Assembly: GCA_022561975.1 (NCBI GenBank) | Contig: JADFQD010000008.1 | Coordinates: 1-55,803 of the forward strand | Reading direction: 5' to 3' | Length of the DNA stretch: 55,803 nucleotides | From: Acidobacteriota bacterium | GTDB taxonomy: Bacteria; Acidobacteriota; Thermoanaerobaculia; Multivoradales; JAHEKO01 | Shown here: positions 17,843 through 27,300 of the stretch, piece by piece | How positions within the stretch are numbered: the first letter of the stretch is position 1 | Layout of the letters: each line of letters starts with the position of its first letter | Notes under the pieces: model-generated | What the model was told of the DNA's origin: nothing | Seen by the model: the letters and a program-made list of their open reading frames with translations, nothing else | The model's database searches: none | Position numbers and translations under genes: made by a program

Positions 17843-18328
17843 ATGCTTCAAAAAGTACTCGAGAAGCAGTTTTCGTTCTGCCACTACTTGCTCAAGGAGA
17901 ACCTCGAGGGCATCAGCCACGAGGCGAGTCTGGTGCGGCCCGAGCCGGCCGGAAACTGCCTCAATTGGATAGTTGGCCACATCGTGTCGAGCCGCAGCTC
18001 GTTTCTGCCGTTGCTCGGCCAGGAAGAGCTGTGGGACGCCGGCAAGGCCGCGCCCTACAAGCGCGACGCCGATCCCAGCTCGGACTCCTTCGAGCCGATC
18101 GCGCTCGACGAGATCCTAGCCGATCTCGACCGCTCGCAGAAGCGCCTGCTTGCCGGGCTGCCGTCACTGACCCCGGAACGCCAGAGCGAGCCGTCGCCGA
18201 TCAATCCATTCCATCAAAAGGAAGAGACGCTCGGAGGGTTGTTCACCGGCCTGGCCTTTCACGAGGCCTACCACGTTGGCCAGACCGGAATCCTCCGCCG
18301 GATGGCCGGGCTCGATCGGACGGTCTAG
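17843..18328 (+). CDS. DinB-family protein (putative metal-dependent)
   Basis: 161 residues of the four-helix DinB/YfiT fold. NWIVGHIVSSR (about 41-51) and HEAYHVGQTGILRRMAG (about 139-155) provide the three metal-binding histidines of the family. Bacterial members include thiol transferases that use bacillithiol or mycothiol and many of unknown role, so only the fold is assigned. Shine-Dalgarno gaaaggga lies 6 bases before the ATG. A second DinB-family gene is at 33950-34495. Confidence 0.83.
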   Translation: MLQKVLEKQFSFCHYLLKENLEGISHEASLVRPEPAGNCLNWIVGHIVSSRSSFLPLLGQEELWDAGKAAPYKRDADPSSDSFEPIALDEILADLDRSQKRLLAGLPSLTPERQSEPSPINPFHQKEETLGGLFTGLAFHEAYHVGQTGILRRMAGLDRTV

Positions 18329-18375
18329 AGAACCAACGTTGCTCTCCTGTTCGGTAATTGGCAAAAGAGCGGCGG

Positions 18376-19098
18376 CTACGAGGCCAGTGCTTGCAGGCGT
18401 CCGAAGCGTCGATTGCGGCCGCGGAAGTCCGCAACCGCGGCCTCGAGATGATGGCGATCGAAATCCGGCCAGAGCACCGGAAGGAACAGGAACTCGGCGT
18501 AGGCGGACTCCCAGAGCAGGAAGTCCGAGACCCGCTGCTCGCCGCTGGTTCGGATCACGAGATCGACAGCTGGCGTGCCGGCAAGTGCGTGAGTCACACG
18601 GTCGAGGCGGCGGACGAAATCCTCGGCGGGATCGGCATCCTGCCGAGGCGGCAGTTGGCTCGCCGCAGCGATGGCTTGCCGTGCCGAGTAATCGATCGCG
18701 ACCCGAAGCAATAGACCGGTCCCCTCGGCCGTGGCTTCTTCGGTGCGCGCTATGGCGCGCGCGATCGCCGGTTGGAGGCGGTCGCGCCGTCCGATCACGT
18801 TGAGGCGAACGCCGTTCTCGACCATGCGCCGGCTCTCGTTGTCAAGGTACTTCTGGAGCAGGAACATCAAGCTCCCAACTTCGGATGGAGGCCGTTGCCA
18901 ATTGTCCGCCGAAAAGGCGAAGAGGGTCAGTGTCGAGATGTCGAGTTCGGGTGCGGCCTCGACCGTCCGTCGTACCGCCTGAGCGCCCTGCCGATGACCG
19001 GCCGAGCGGGAGAGCCCGCGGCTTGCCGCCCAGCGGCCGTTGCCGTCCATGATGATCGCGACATGGAGGCCGTTTCGGTGTTGTCGTGTTCTTTGCAT
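18376..19098 (-). CDS. uppS: isoprenyl (undecaprenyl) diphosphate synthase
   Basis: About 240 residues from the ATG at 19098 (MQRTRQHRNGLHVAIIMDGNGRW); an in-frame TTG at 19116 is possible but less likely. Catalytic Asp18 in IMDGNGRWA, GHRQGA, LTLFAFSADNWQRP, and the C-terminal DLVIRTSGEQRVSDFLLWESAYAEF. These are the cis-prenyltransferase signatures. It makes the C55 lipid carrier for peptidoglycan and glycan export. It follows the winged-helix regulator by about 30 bases on the same strand. A palindrome related to the regulator's putative operator straddles the start codon (19091-19105). No rseP/cdsA neighbours as in many bacteria. Confidence 0.93.
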   Translation of the reverse strand: MQRTRQHRNGLHVAIIMDGNGRWAASRGLSRSAGHRQGAQAVRRTVEAAPELDISTLTLFAFSADNWQRPPSEVGSLMFLLQKYLDNESRRMVENGVRLNVIGRRDRLQPAIARAIARTEEATAEGTGLLLRVAIDYSARQAIAAASQLPPRQDADPAEDFVRRLDRVTHALAGTPAVDLVIRTSGEQRVSDFLLWESAYAEFLFLPVLWPDFDRHHLEAAVADFRGRNRRFGRLQALAS

Positions 19099-19105
19099 TG
19101 TAAAG
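19091..19105 (-). promoter_or_regulatory. palindromic site at the uppS start, related to the site at 20193
   Basis: CTTTGCATTGTAAAG shares 12 of 15 bases with CTTTGTATTGCAGAG at 20193-20207 and is itself near-palindromic. It overlaps the likely ATG of uppS. Its similarity to the site upstream of the regulator operon suggests binding by the same protein, but it could be coincidence. Confidence 0.35.
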
Positions 19106-19129
19106 TTATGCTCCAAAAAAGGGGAGGAG

Positions 19130-19555
19130 TTACTTGCCCCGGGTCGCGTGAATGATCGCTTCTATGTGGGCCAAATACCGCTCTAGTGCCTTCCGGCCCT
19201 TGGCGGTTATCGCGAACTCGGTCTTGGGTGTTCTACCCTCGAAGCTCTTCTTGCAGCTCACGTAACCAGCGTCCTCGAGCTTGCGGGCGTGGACGCTCAG
19301 GTTGCCGTCGCTGGTCGTCAGCAGCTCTTTCAGCTCCGAGAAGCTCATTGAGCGGCTCACCGACAGTGCGCTCAGAATGCCGAGCCGAACACGCTCGTAG
19401 ACCAGGCGGTCCAACTCGCGTGCGCCGGCATCGGAGAGATAGCCGGCGACCGTCGCCAGCCGCCGCTTGCGCGATGGTCCTACTGCTGCCGCCGGCACTG
19501 CGGAGGCCGCGCTAGTCGACGACCGTGATCGGGGAGTCGTAGAGGTCTTAGCCAC
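19130..19555 (-). CDS. winged-helix transcriptional regulator
   Basis: About 141 residues from a GTG at 19555 that overlaps the stop of the upstream membrane gene by 8 bases. Residues ~1-35 are low complexity (Ser/Thr/Ala/Arg). The rest is a compact winged helix of the MarR/HTH_34 type: LDRLVYERVRLGILSAL, MSFSELKELLTTSDGNLSVHARKLEDAGYV (recognition helix), KKSFEGRTPKTEFAITAKGRKALERYLAHIE. The pairing of this regulator type with a small membrane protein is common; the palindrome at 20190-20210 before the pair is a good candidate operator for autoregulation. Confidence 0.88.
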   Translation of the reverse strand: MAKTSTTPRSRSSTSAASAVPAAAVGPSRKRRLATVAGYLSDAGARELDRLVYERVRLGILSALSVSRSMSFSELKELLTTSDGNLSVHARKLEDAGYVSCKKSFEGRTPKTEFAITAKGRKALERYLAHIEAIIHATRGK

Positions 19556-20150
19556 CGTAGCTCCGAGCGATGATGCAACCGAACACCAGGTGAAGCCCGC
19601 CGAATCCGGTCGCGAGCAGCACATTGGCCCAGGCTGGCGAAGTCAGCAGTGTGATCGCGCCGAGGAAAATGAAGCACGCGCCCATGATCAGCACCGGCCG
19701 CACCGAGAAGGCACCGCCCGAGACCACCGCGACGCCGTACAGGAGGAGCCAGGTTCCCGGCACCAGGTCGGCGTGACCACCGCGCAGCAGAGCGAAGGAC
19801 AGGACGGCCGCCGCCAGTAGCGCGGGACTGAGATTGAGCAGGAACCGACGGCCGACGCCGCTCGCGAGTTTCTGCCCCAGCGTCGCGGCTTTGCGCCGCA
19901 TGAACCAGCCGCCGATGGCGGCGGCGAGGAGAGCGTCGAGTACCCAAATTCGAAACCAGTCTTCGGGTGAGTTGTGAACGAGGATTGCCGCCAGAATCGC
20001 CGAAAGGCCCATCGCGATTCCGCCGCGGCCGGGAACCGACGTGAACGAGCCCGCCGATTCCATGGCCGAGCGAATGAAGGCGAGATGGTCCAACGCGCGC
20101 TCGCTCAGAGCGACCGCTTCCGAGGTGGCGTTGGCGGCGGGTTCGCTCAT
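19548..20150 (-). CDS. integral membrane protein paired with the regulator
   Basis: About 200 residues from ATG 20150 (MSEPAANATSEAVALSERALDHLAFIRSAMESAGSF); an earlier in-frame start at 20189 is possible but would place the start against the palindrome. After a soluble N-terminal ~50 residues there are five or six hydrophobic segments (GIAMGLSAILAAILV, WVLDALLAAAIGGWFM, PALLAAAVLSFALL, WLLLYGVAVVSGGAF, VLIMGACFIFLGAITLL, VLLATGFGGLHLVFG). No catalytic motif is seen. Function unknown; probably a membrane sensor or effector controlled with the downstream regulator. Confidence 0.78.
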   Translation of the reverse strand: MSEPAANATSEAVALSERALDHLAFIRSAMESAGSFTSVPGRGGIAMGLSAILAAILVHNSPEDWFRIWVLDALLAAAIGGWFMRRKAATLGQKLASGVGRRFLLNLSPALLAAAVLSFALLRGGHADLVPGTWLLLYGVAVVSGGAFSVRPVLIMGACFIFLGAITLLTSPAWANVLLATGFGGLHLVFGCIIARSYGG

Positions 20151-20183
20151 GATCGCGCCGACGCTACGAGAAGGGATCGTGAT

Positions 20184-20210
20184 TGTCAAGTACTTTGTAT
20201 TGCAGAGTAC
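20184..20210 (-). promoter_or_regulatory. putative operator palindrome and -35 of the membrane-protein/regulator operon
   Basis: GTACTTTGTATTGCAGAGTAC (20190-20210) is a near-perfect palindrome. On the minus strand it is followed directly by TTGACA (20184-20189), a consensus -35 whose downstream gene starts at 20150. An adjacent dyad is the expected place for regulator binding. No good -10 is seen at 17 bases. Confidence 0.5.
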
Positions 20211-20219
20211 ATGGCACCC

Positions 20220-20591
20220 TCACTCCTCCCGATTCGCCAGCTCGGGGGAAAAGGCGGGCCAACAGATCGCGTAGTACTCGGCCTCTTCGTCAAAGGGGTT
20301 CGAGAAGTGAACGCGCAACCCAGCGGGAGTCCAGATCGCCTCGCCCGCCGCCACGACGACCCGGTCGCCGGCGACTTCCACCCTTAGGCGACCCCGGAGC
20401 ACCAGGGTCAGTTCGCCGAACTCGGGGGTTTGCGGCGGCTCGTCCCAACCCGCGGGAGCCACCATGTGGGCGAGGCTGAGCTCTTCGGTTCCGGTGTGGA
20501 CGCGGCCGATTATTTCGGTGATTCTCTTGCCGCCGGGCACCGGAATCGGCGTTCCGGTGGTCACGTGCAGATAGCGCTTCGAGTTCGGCAT
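20220..20591 (-). CDS. small cupin-domain protein
   Basis: 123 residues, a single beta-barrel cupin. The motif-1 region is TPEFGELTLVLRGRLRVEV and motif 2 is VVVAAGEAIWTPAGLRVHFSNP. The usual first-motif histidine pair is largely absent (EFGE in place of HxHxxxE), so metal binding is doubtful. Residues 1-25 (PVPGGKRITEIIG) are typical of cupins acting on small polar ligands. It lies upstream of and in line with the membrane-protein/regulator pair, but the operator palindrome separates them. Confidence 0.75.
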   Translation of the reverse strand: MPNSKRYLHVTTGTPIPVPGGKRITEIIGRVHTGTEELSLAHMVAPAGWDEPPQTPEFGELTLVLRGRLRVEVAGDRVVVAAGEAIWTPAGLRVHFSNPFDEEAEYYAICWPAFSPELANREE

Positions 20592-20760
20592 GAGAGCTTT
20601 CTTAACACAGCACGCTTACCCGCGAGGTTCCCTGCAGAACCTTTTCGCGCCGGATGCGTTTTTCTCTAGTGATCGTTTTTCCGCGTACACTACCCACCCT
20701 TGAGATCGCATCGGCTCGACATACCGCGGTCGATCGTTGCCGGCGGAAAGGAAGGAAAAC

Positions 20761-22308
20761 ATGAGACGACTTGTGAGAAGCGCTGCCTTTGCACTCGGTG
20801 GCCTTGCGCTCGCGGTGGTTCTGCCCGCGCAGGATCTGGCGAACTTCGAGAAAAACCTGACCCGGCACACTCTTGACAACGGCTTGACGTTTCTCATCTA
20901 CGAGCGGCCGGTGGCGCCCGTGGTGTCGTTCTATACCTACGTCAACGCGGGCTCGGCACAGGAGGTCGCCGGTATCACCGGGCTGGCCCACATGTTCGAG
21001 CACATGGCCTTCAAGGGCACCAGCCGGATCGGAACCACCGACATCGACTCCGAAAGGGCCGCGCTCGCCGAGATCGACGAGGCCTATCACGCCTACGACA
21101 GGTCCCGCCGCGACCTCGGGGCCGATCCGGAAGAGGTCGCACGGCTCGAGAAGGTCTGGAAGGACGCCCGCGAAAAAGCCACGGAGTTCCTCACCAGGGA
21201 CGAATTCAGCGAAATCATCGATCGCGCGGGTGGCGTCGGGCTCAACGCTTCGACCGCCTCCGACAAGACCGACTACTTCTACTCGCTTCCCGCCAGCAAG
21301 GTCGAGCTTTGGGCCTACCTCGAGTCCGAACGGTTTCTGGATCCGGTGCTGCGAGAGTTTTACACCGAGCGCGATGTGGTCATGGAAGAGCGGCGACTGC
21401 GCGTTGACAGCGCGCCGATCGGCCGCCTGATCGAGCAGATGCTGGCAACGGCGTTCATCGCGCATCCGTACGGCTACCCCACCATCGGCTACATGAGCGA
21501 CCTCGAGTCGTTTTCGCGCGAAGACGCCCAGGCCTTCTATGACAAGTACTACGTGCCCAGCAACATGACGATTGCGATTGTCGGTGCGGTCAATGCCGAA
21601 GAGCTCTTGCCGATGCTCGAGAAGTACTTCGGCAGACTTCCGGCCGGCGACAAGCCGCCCGCGCTGCGCACGGTCGAGCCCCGACAGATCGCCGAGCGCA
21701 TCATCCGGATGCCCGATGCGGCACAGCCGATCTACGTCGAAGGCTATCTGCGCCCGGAGGCTACCCATCCCGACGATGCGGTCTACGATGCGATCGTCGA
21801 CGTCCTTTCGACCGGCCGAACCTCACGGTTGTATCGCAGTCTCGTGCGAGACCGAAAGATCGCGGCCCAGACCGGCGCCTTCAACGGTTTTCCGGGCAAC
21901 AAATACCAAAACCTGATGTTGCTATTCGCGTTTCCGACGCCCGATCACTCCAATCAGGAGGTCCAGGACGCGATTCGGAGCGAGATCGAGCGGCTCAAGA
22001 CCGAGCTCATCAGTGACCAAGAGCTGGCCATGGTCAAGACGCGCGCCAAAGCGGGTCTGGTTCGCTCGCTTGCGGACAACACCGGGATCGGTCGACAGCT
22101 GGCCGCCTATGAAGTCCTGTATGGAGACTGGCGAGAGCTGTTTCGTAGCGTCGATCGGATCGAGCTGGTCACCAAAGAAGACATTCAGAGGGTTGCTCGC
22201 GAGGCGTTTAACCCCGTGAACCGAACGGTCGCGATGATCGTCAATGTCGAGCCTGCGGAAATCGTCGCAACAGACGAAACCGGTGGTTCGGAATCGAGCG
22301 AGGGCTAG
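20761..22308 (+). CDS. M16 family zinc peptidase, catalytically competent
   Basis: 515 residues from ATG 20761, preceded by aaggaaggaaa; a TTG 24 bases upstream is less likely. Signal peptide (RRLVRSAAFALGGLALAVVLPA). The inverted zinc motif is HMFEHMAFKGT (HxxEH) near residue 77 and the distal glutamate region is EIIDRAGGVGLNASTASDKTDYF. A ~55-residue helical insertion (SERAALAEIDEAYHAYDRSRRD...) lies between them, as in other periplasmic M16 proteins. The second M16C half is complete. It acts in the periplasm, probably as a heterodimer with the next gene product, 4 bases downstream. Confidence 0.92.
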   Translation: MRRLVRSAAFALGGLALAVVLPAQDLANFEKNLTRHTLDNGLTFLIYERPVAPVVSFYTYVNAGSAQEVAGITGLAHMFEHMAFKGTSRIGTTDIDSERAALAEIDEAYHAYDRSRRDLGADPEEVARLEKVWKDAREKATEFLTRDEFSEIIDRAGGVGLNASTASDKTDYFYSLPASKVELWAYLESERFLDPVLREFYTERDVVMEERRLRVDSAPIGRLIEQMLATAFIAHPYGYPTIGYMSDLESFSREDAQAFYDKYYVPSNMTIAIVGAVNAEELLPMLEKYFGRLPAGDKPPALRTVEPRQIAERIIRMPDAAQPIYVEGYLRPEATHPDDAVYDAIVDVLSTGRTSRLYRSLVRDRKIAAQTGAFNGFPGNKYQNLMLLFAFPTPDHSNQEVQDAIRSEIERLKTELISDQELAMVKTRAKAGLVRSLADNTGIGRQLAAYEVLYGDWRELFRSVDRIELVTKEDIQRVAREAFNPVNRTVAMIVNVEPAEIVATDETGGSESSEG

Positions 22309-22312
22309 GAAG

Positions 22313-23812
22313 ATGAACAGCATGATGATGAAAAGCGGATGGAAGGCGATGCGGGCTCTGCTGGCTGTGCGGGCCCCGCTGGTTCTGATGGCGCTGCTGG
22401 CTCCGATAGTTCCGATACCGCCGGCCACAGCCCAAGTAGAGGACTATCGCGACATCGAGTTCCCCGAGCTCCAGGATTTCGAGATTCCGCGCCCGGAGAC
22501 CTTCGCGCTTGACAACGGTCTCGAGGTCTTCTTGCTCGAGGACCGCGAGCTTCCGTTGATCGAGGTCGTGGCTCGGATTCGCACCGGCTCGGTCTACGAG
22601 CCTGCCGACAAGACCGGCTTGGCGGGACTGCTGGGCGCCGTGCAGCGCACCGGCGGTACCCGGACGATGACCGGCGACGAGATCGACGACTTTCTCGAGG
22701 CGCGAGCGGCTTCGGTCGAGACCAACGTCGGCAACACCGTCGGGTTTGCGTCGATGGACTGTCTTGCCGGCGATTTCGACGAAGTTCTGACAGTATTTCA
22801 CGATATTCTCAGGTTCCCGGTCTTCGCCGAGGACAAGCTCGAGATCGCCAGGGCGCAAGCCCGGTCGCAGATCGCTCGCCGCAACGACAGCGTTGGAGCG
22901 ATTGCCGCGCGGGAGTTTTCGCGGCTGATTTACGGTCCCCAATCCCCGATGTCGCGACTCACCGAGTACGCGACCGTGGCCGCCGTGAGTCGAGGCGACC
23001 TTGCCGAGTGGCACGCTCGCTACTACCACCCCAACAATATCTTTCTGGGAGTCGTGGGAGATTTCGACAGCGCGAGCATGAAGAGGAAGATTCAAGCCGC
23101 GTTTGGGAATTGGCCGGAGGGTGCCGAGTTCGACGAGGTCGCAATCGAGTACCGCAAGGAGCACAAGGCGGGTGTTTACTTCATTGAAAAAAGCGACGTA
23201 ACCCAGGCCAACGTTCGCCTCGGACACCTGGGGATCACGATGGATAATCCCGATTTCTTCCCGCTGCAGGTGATGAATGAAGTTCTGAGCGGTGGTTTCT
23301 CCGGGCGACTATTGCGCAACATCCGATCCGAGAAGGGACTTGCCTACAGCGCCGGCGGTAGGGTCGGGGCGTCCTACACCTATCCCGGCGTCGCCGGTTT
23401 CAGCCTGCAGACCAAATCCGAGACCATGGGCGAGGCCGTCGATGCGCTCTACGAGGAACTGGAAGGGATGATCTCGAATCCCGCGACCGAGGAAGAGCTG
23501 GGACGCGCCAAGGACACGATCCTCAATTCCTTTATCTTCAACTACGCATCCAAGGGCCAGGTCTTGGCGCAGCAGATGCTCTATGCGTACTATGGTCTAC
23601 CGGTCGATTTTCTCGAGACCTACCGGTCGAATATCGAAAAAGTGAAAACCGCGGATGTCGCACGGGTAGCGGAGGACTATCTCCACCCCGAAAAGGCCAA
23701 GCTTCTGGTGGTCGGCCGCGCCGAGGACTTCGATCGGCCGATGAGTAGCTTTGGCGAAGTGACCGAGATAGACATTTCGATACCCAGCCCGCCCGCCGGC
23801 CCATCGGATTGA
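22313..23812 (+). CDS. M16 family peptidase-like partner lacking the zinc site
   Basis: 499 residues with a signal peptide (ALLAVRAPLVLMALLAPIVPIPPATA). The M16 fold is clear (FALDNGLEVFLLEDRELPLIEVVARIRTGSVYEP, EKSDVTQANVRLGHLGI, LSGGFSGRLLRNIRSEKGLAYSAGG), but the place of HxxEH reads LAGLLGAVQRTGG, with no zinc ligands. Active/inactive M16 pairs form heterodimers in which the second subunit supplies the R/Y substrate-binding pair; the R-Y region (RSEKGLAYS) is present here. Only 4 bases separate it from the active partner. Confidence 0.9.
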   Translation: MNSMMMKSGWKAMRALLAVRAPLVLMALLAPIVPIPPATAQVEDYRDIEFPELQDFEIPRPETFALDNGLEVFLLEDRELPLIEVVARIRTGSVYEPADKTGLAGLLGAVQRTGGTRTMTGDEIDDFLEARAASVETNVGNTVGFASMDCLAGDFDEVLTVFHDILRFPVFAEDKLEIARAQARSQIARRNDSVGAIAAREFSRLIYGPQSPMSRLTEYATVAAVSRGDLAEWHARYYHPNNIFLGVVGDFDSASMKRKIQAAFGNWPEGAEFDEVAIEYRKEHKAGVYFIEKSDVTQANVRLGHLGITMDNPDFFPLQVMNEVLSGGFSGRLLRNIRSEKGLAYSAGGRVGASYTYPGVAGFSLQTKSETMGEAVDALYEELEGMISNPATEEELGRAKDTILNSFIFNYASKGQVLAQQMLYAYYGLPVDFLETYRSNIEKVKTADVARVAEDYLHPEKAKLLVVGRAEDFDRPMSSFGEVTEIDISIPSPPAGPSD

Positions 23813-23831
23813 ACCGCCGCGGTACCAGGGA

Positions 23832-24023
23832 ATGAATCCGGCAACCGGTGCGCCCGGTGATTTCGAGATTGTGTTCTCGGACTATCGAAGCGTCGGCGAA
23901 TTCAACATGCCGCACAAGAGAGTTACCACAATCGACGGAGCGGAGTTCGCGACCGAAACCGTCGAATCCTACGAGATCAATCCGCCGGTCGATATGACGG
24001 TGTTCGAGAAGCCGGCCGCCTGA
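23832..24023 (+). pseudogene. C-terminal remnant resembling a LolA-like or M16-associated periplasmic domain
   Basis: A 63-residue frame (IVFSDYRSVGEFNMPHKRV, ESYEINPPVDMTVFEKPA) matches the style of the C-terminal ends of periplasmic outer-membrane-lipoprotein-sorting-like domains (DYR...G...P...N..VD...F..P). No N-terminal part or signal peptide is present upstream. Because it follows the M16 pair by 19 bases, it is probably what is left of a third gene in that operon. Expression is doubtful. Confidence 0.5.
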
Positions 24024-24309
24024 GATTCAATGATCCGTAGACAGCAAACGGCGAGCCAACTTGAACCCAGGTAACTGCTATGGTCAAAAGAGTTTTGGAG
24101 ATGCGGTTCTTTGAATGCGGAAGGTGTTTGGGTGAGCGGAAAACCGTAGCCTCCGATTAGTTGATTCAATAGGTGCAATTGGGTAGCCTCTCTCTTTATT
24201 GAACAAGGTGGTTACGTCTACACTCTGAAAGAGAAAAGACGAAATCGGCTGCCGGCCCACTGCACATGATCTCAATTTCGCCCATCTGGGCAAAGCAAGG
24301 AGTAACCCC
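24024..24309 (+). other. leader region of the TonB receptor with a repeated hairpin motif
   Basis: 286 bases without a gene. TTGAAC and TACACT lie at 24199 and 24219 with too short a spacer (14) to be a confident promoter. At 24215-24255 is a motif also present at 3851-3888 (see findings), which can fold as cgtct...agacg with an inner ctct/agag. The receptor ATG is preceded by a good Shine-Dalgarno (caaggagt). Confidence 0.4.
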
Positions 24310-27300
24310 ATGAAAGCCACTCTCAGAGCAATGTTCGTTATCTGCCTGCTGGTCGGCGCGCTGCTCGCAACCACCGCCGCGGCACAGGAGACGACGGCCA
24401 CGATCCGTGGAACCGTCGTGGATGTCGACGGCTCGCCGCTCGCCGACACCAAGATCGAGGTGCTGGACCAGCGGACAGGCGTCATCAAGAGTCTCAAGAC
24501 CAACGCGGGCGGCGTTTTCCTGGCGACGCGCCTGTCACCGGGCGGACCCTACCTGATCATTGTCAACGATCAGCAAACCGTCTCCGTCGAGAGCCTCTCG
24601 GTGGCTGACATTTACAGCCTGAAGATCAACATGGACCCCGCCTCGTTCGGGGAGATAGTGTCCGTCGTCGCCTCTCGCGACTTCGTTCAGGTGGCCACGG
24701 GTCCGGCGGCGACCTTCACTACTTTCCAGCTGGAGACCACGGTCGCCTTCAACCGGGACATCATCGACGCCTACGGAATCGACCCGCGGGTCAACATCGA
24801 CAACGGGGAACGTGGCTTCGAGGTCAACTGCGCCGGCAAGCATCCCCGCTTCAACAGCGTGACACTGGACGGTGTGGGACAGAACGACCGCTTCGGCCTG
24901 AACTCCAACGGCTACTCGACGGCCGTCGGGATGCCCTTCCCCTACGACGCCATCGCCCAGTTGGCGGTCGAGTTGGCGCCCGCGGATGTCACCTACGGCG
25001 GATTCTCGGCCTGCACGATCAACGCGGTGACCAAGTCCGGCACCAACGAGTTCAAAGGCAACGCGTTCTACGAGTACACCAGCGACAGCCTACGGGGGGA
25101 CTCGCTGGGCGGCGATCCGAGTGACTTCAGCACGCCGCCTTTCGACTCGACCAAACAGGGGTTCACGCTTGGCGGCCGCCTCCTGAAGGACAAGCTCCAC
25201 TTCTTCGGGGCCTTCGAGACCACCGACTCGCCGCGCTTCCTCGCCGCGGGCTACGCGGGCTCGGGCGCCGGCGTCGAGCGCCCTTGGCTCAGCCAGGCGG
25301 ACCACGACCGCATCGTCTCGATCGCCAACGACATCTACGGCTACGATCCGGGCGGGCAGCCGGGGGACGGCGTCCAGGAGGAAGACAAGCAGATGCTGAA
25401 GCTCGACTGGAACGCAGCCGATCGCCACAACCTGGCGCTGATCTACAACTACTACGACGGCTTCCAGGACCGCGGCTCGGACAATGACCCCGACGAGTTC
25501 GAGTTCTTGAACCACTTCTACGTCAAGGGCGCCGAGTCGACGACCACCACGGCCCGGCTCTCCTCGCAGTGGAGCGACGCCTTCTCGACCGAGATCTTTC
25601 TGAGCAACAACACGATGGACGATTCTCAGGTCACGGTGGGCCCCGGCGACTTCGGCGACTTCCAGATCAGCATCGGGGGCCGCACCGGTGTGGTCTACCT
25701 GGGAGCGGACGACTCGCGTCAGGCCAACTCCCTGAACACCGAGACGGACTACGCCAAGTTCTCGGCACAGCTCCTCAAGGGGCGTAACGTCTTCACGGCC
25801 GGCTACGAGGCCGAGAAGAACGACATCTTCAACATTTTCGTGCAGCACTCCCGCGGCGGCGAGTGGGACTTCTTCGACGACTCTGTCGGCAACCCTGCCT
25901 TCTGCGCCGCGCTCACCGCGCAGGGGCGGTTCGACGATCCCGCGTGCGGGCTCTCGGGCATCGATCGCTTCGAGCTCGGCCGCCCCAGCCGCATCTACTA
26001 CGGCAGCGGCGGCGGTACCAACGTTGCCACGGACGCGGCGGCGAGCTTCGCGAACACGCTCAACTCGATCTACCTGCAGGACGAGATCTTCTTCGACGAG
26101 CGCAATCTGACAGTGGTGGCGGGTCTGCGCTACGAGTTCTTCACCAGCAGCGACAATCCCAACTTCAATGCCGCCTTCACAGAGGCCAACGGCGGGCTGC
26201 GCAACGACTCGAACCTCGATGGCCTGAGCCTGCTGATGCCCCGCCTGGGCTTTATCTGGGGCCCGAAGCCGCAGATGTCGGTGCGCGGCACCATGGGCCG
26301 CTTCTCTGGTGGCAACCCCAATGTCTGGATCTCCAACGCCTGGAGTAATGACGGCATCACCAACGTGCAGACGCTTCTTAACAATTTCGGAGGGGGCGGC
26401 TCGGTGCTCGACGGCAGCATCCCCCTGACCGGCCCCAATCCGGGCAGAGACGTTCCCCAGTCGCTCTTCGACCTGGTCGCCGCGACCACCGCCGCCGACG
26501 GCGCTACCAGCCGCCTGGTACTGATCGATCCGAACTACAAGCAGCCGCACGAGGACAAGTTCTCGCTGGGCCTGACCTACCGCTTCGCGAACGGACTCCA
26601 GGCCGACCTTGACTTCCTCCACACCGAGCTCGTGGACTCCGCGTACTACGTCGACGTCTCCCAGGAGATCGTCGGGACCACGTTGGCCGGAGGACCGATC
26701 TACGACTTTACGAATGGTGCGGAGAACTTTATGCTGACCAACTCGAGCTTCGACGCCTCCTCTGACATCCTCTCACTCCTGCTCGCGAAGCGCTGGGATT
26801 CGGGCCTCGACGTCTCGCTCGGCTACGCCTACATAGACGGCGAGGACGTAAGCCCGATGACGTCCTCGGTCGCGTTCTCGAACTTCACCAACCTGGCCCT
26901 GACCGACCTCAACAACCCGCGGCCCGGGAAATCCAACTACGTGGTGCCGCAACGTTTCACCCTTCGCGTCAGCCTCGGCCGGGAGTTCTTCGACGGCTAC
27001 GAGACGCGCTTCACCCTGTTCGGCTTTGTCTCGGACGGCCAGCCCCAGAGCTTCGTGATGGACTCGGACGAGCTGGAGGGTGGTCGCCGCTTCGGCCGCC
27101 ACCTGCTCTACGTGCCGACCGGCCCAGACGACCCCAACGTGGTCTTCGCCGCCGGCTTCCCGGTGGCGGAGTTCTTCGACTGGGTCCAACGGCAGGGGTT
27201 CGGGCCCGGCTTCGTTGCCCGCAACAGCACCCACGCCCGCGGGACCGCTCGCTTCGATGTCGGCGTCCACCAGGATTTTCCCGTCGGCTCCAGCAGAGTG

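Noticed and set aside
25090-26622. A 510-codon open frame on the minus strand within the Oar-like receptor
   Set aside because: It is the antisense shadow of a strongly GC-ending coding sequence; its protein is Val/Glu/Arg-biased and has no domain or ribosome binding site.
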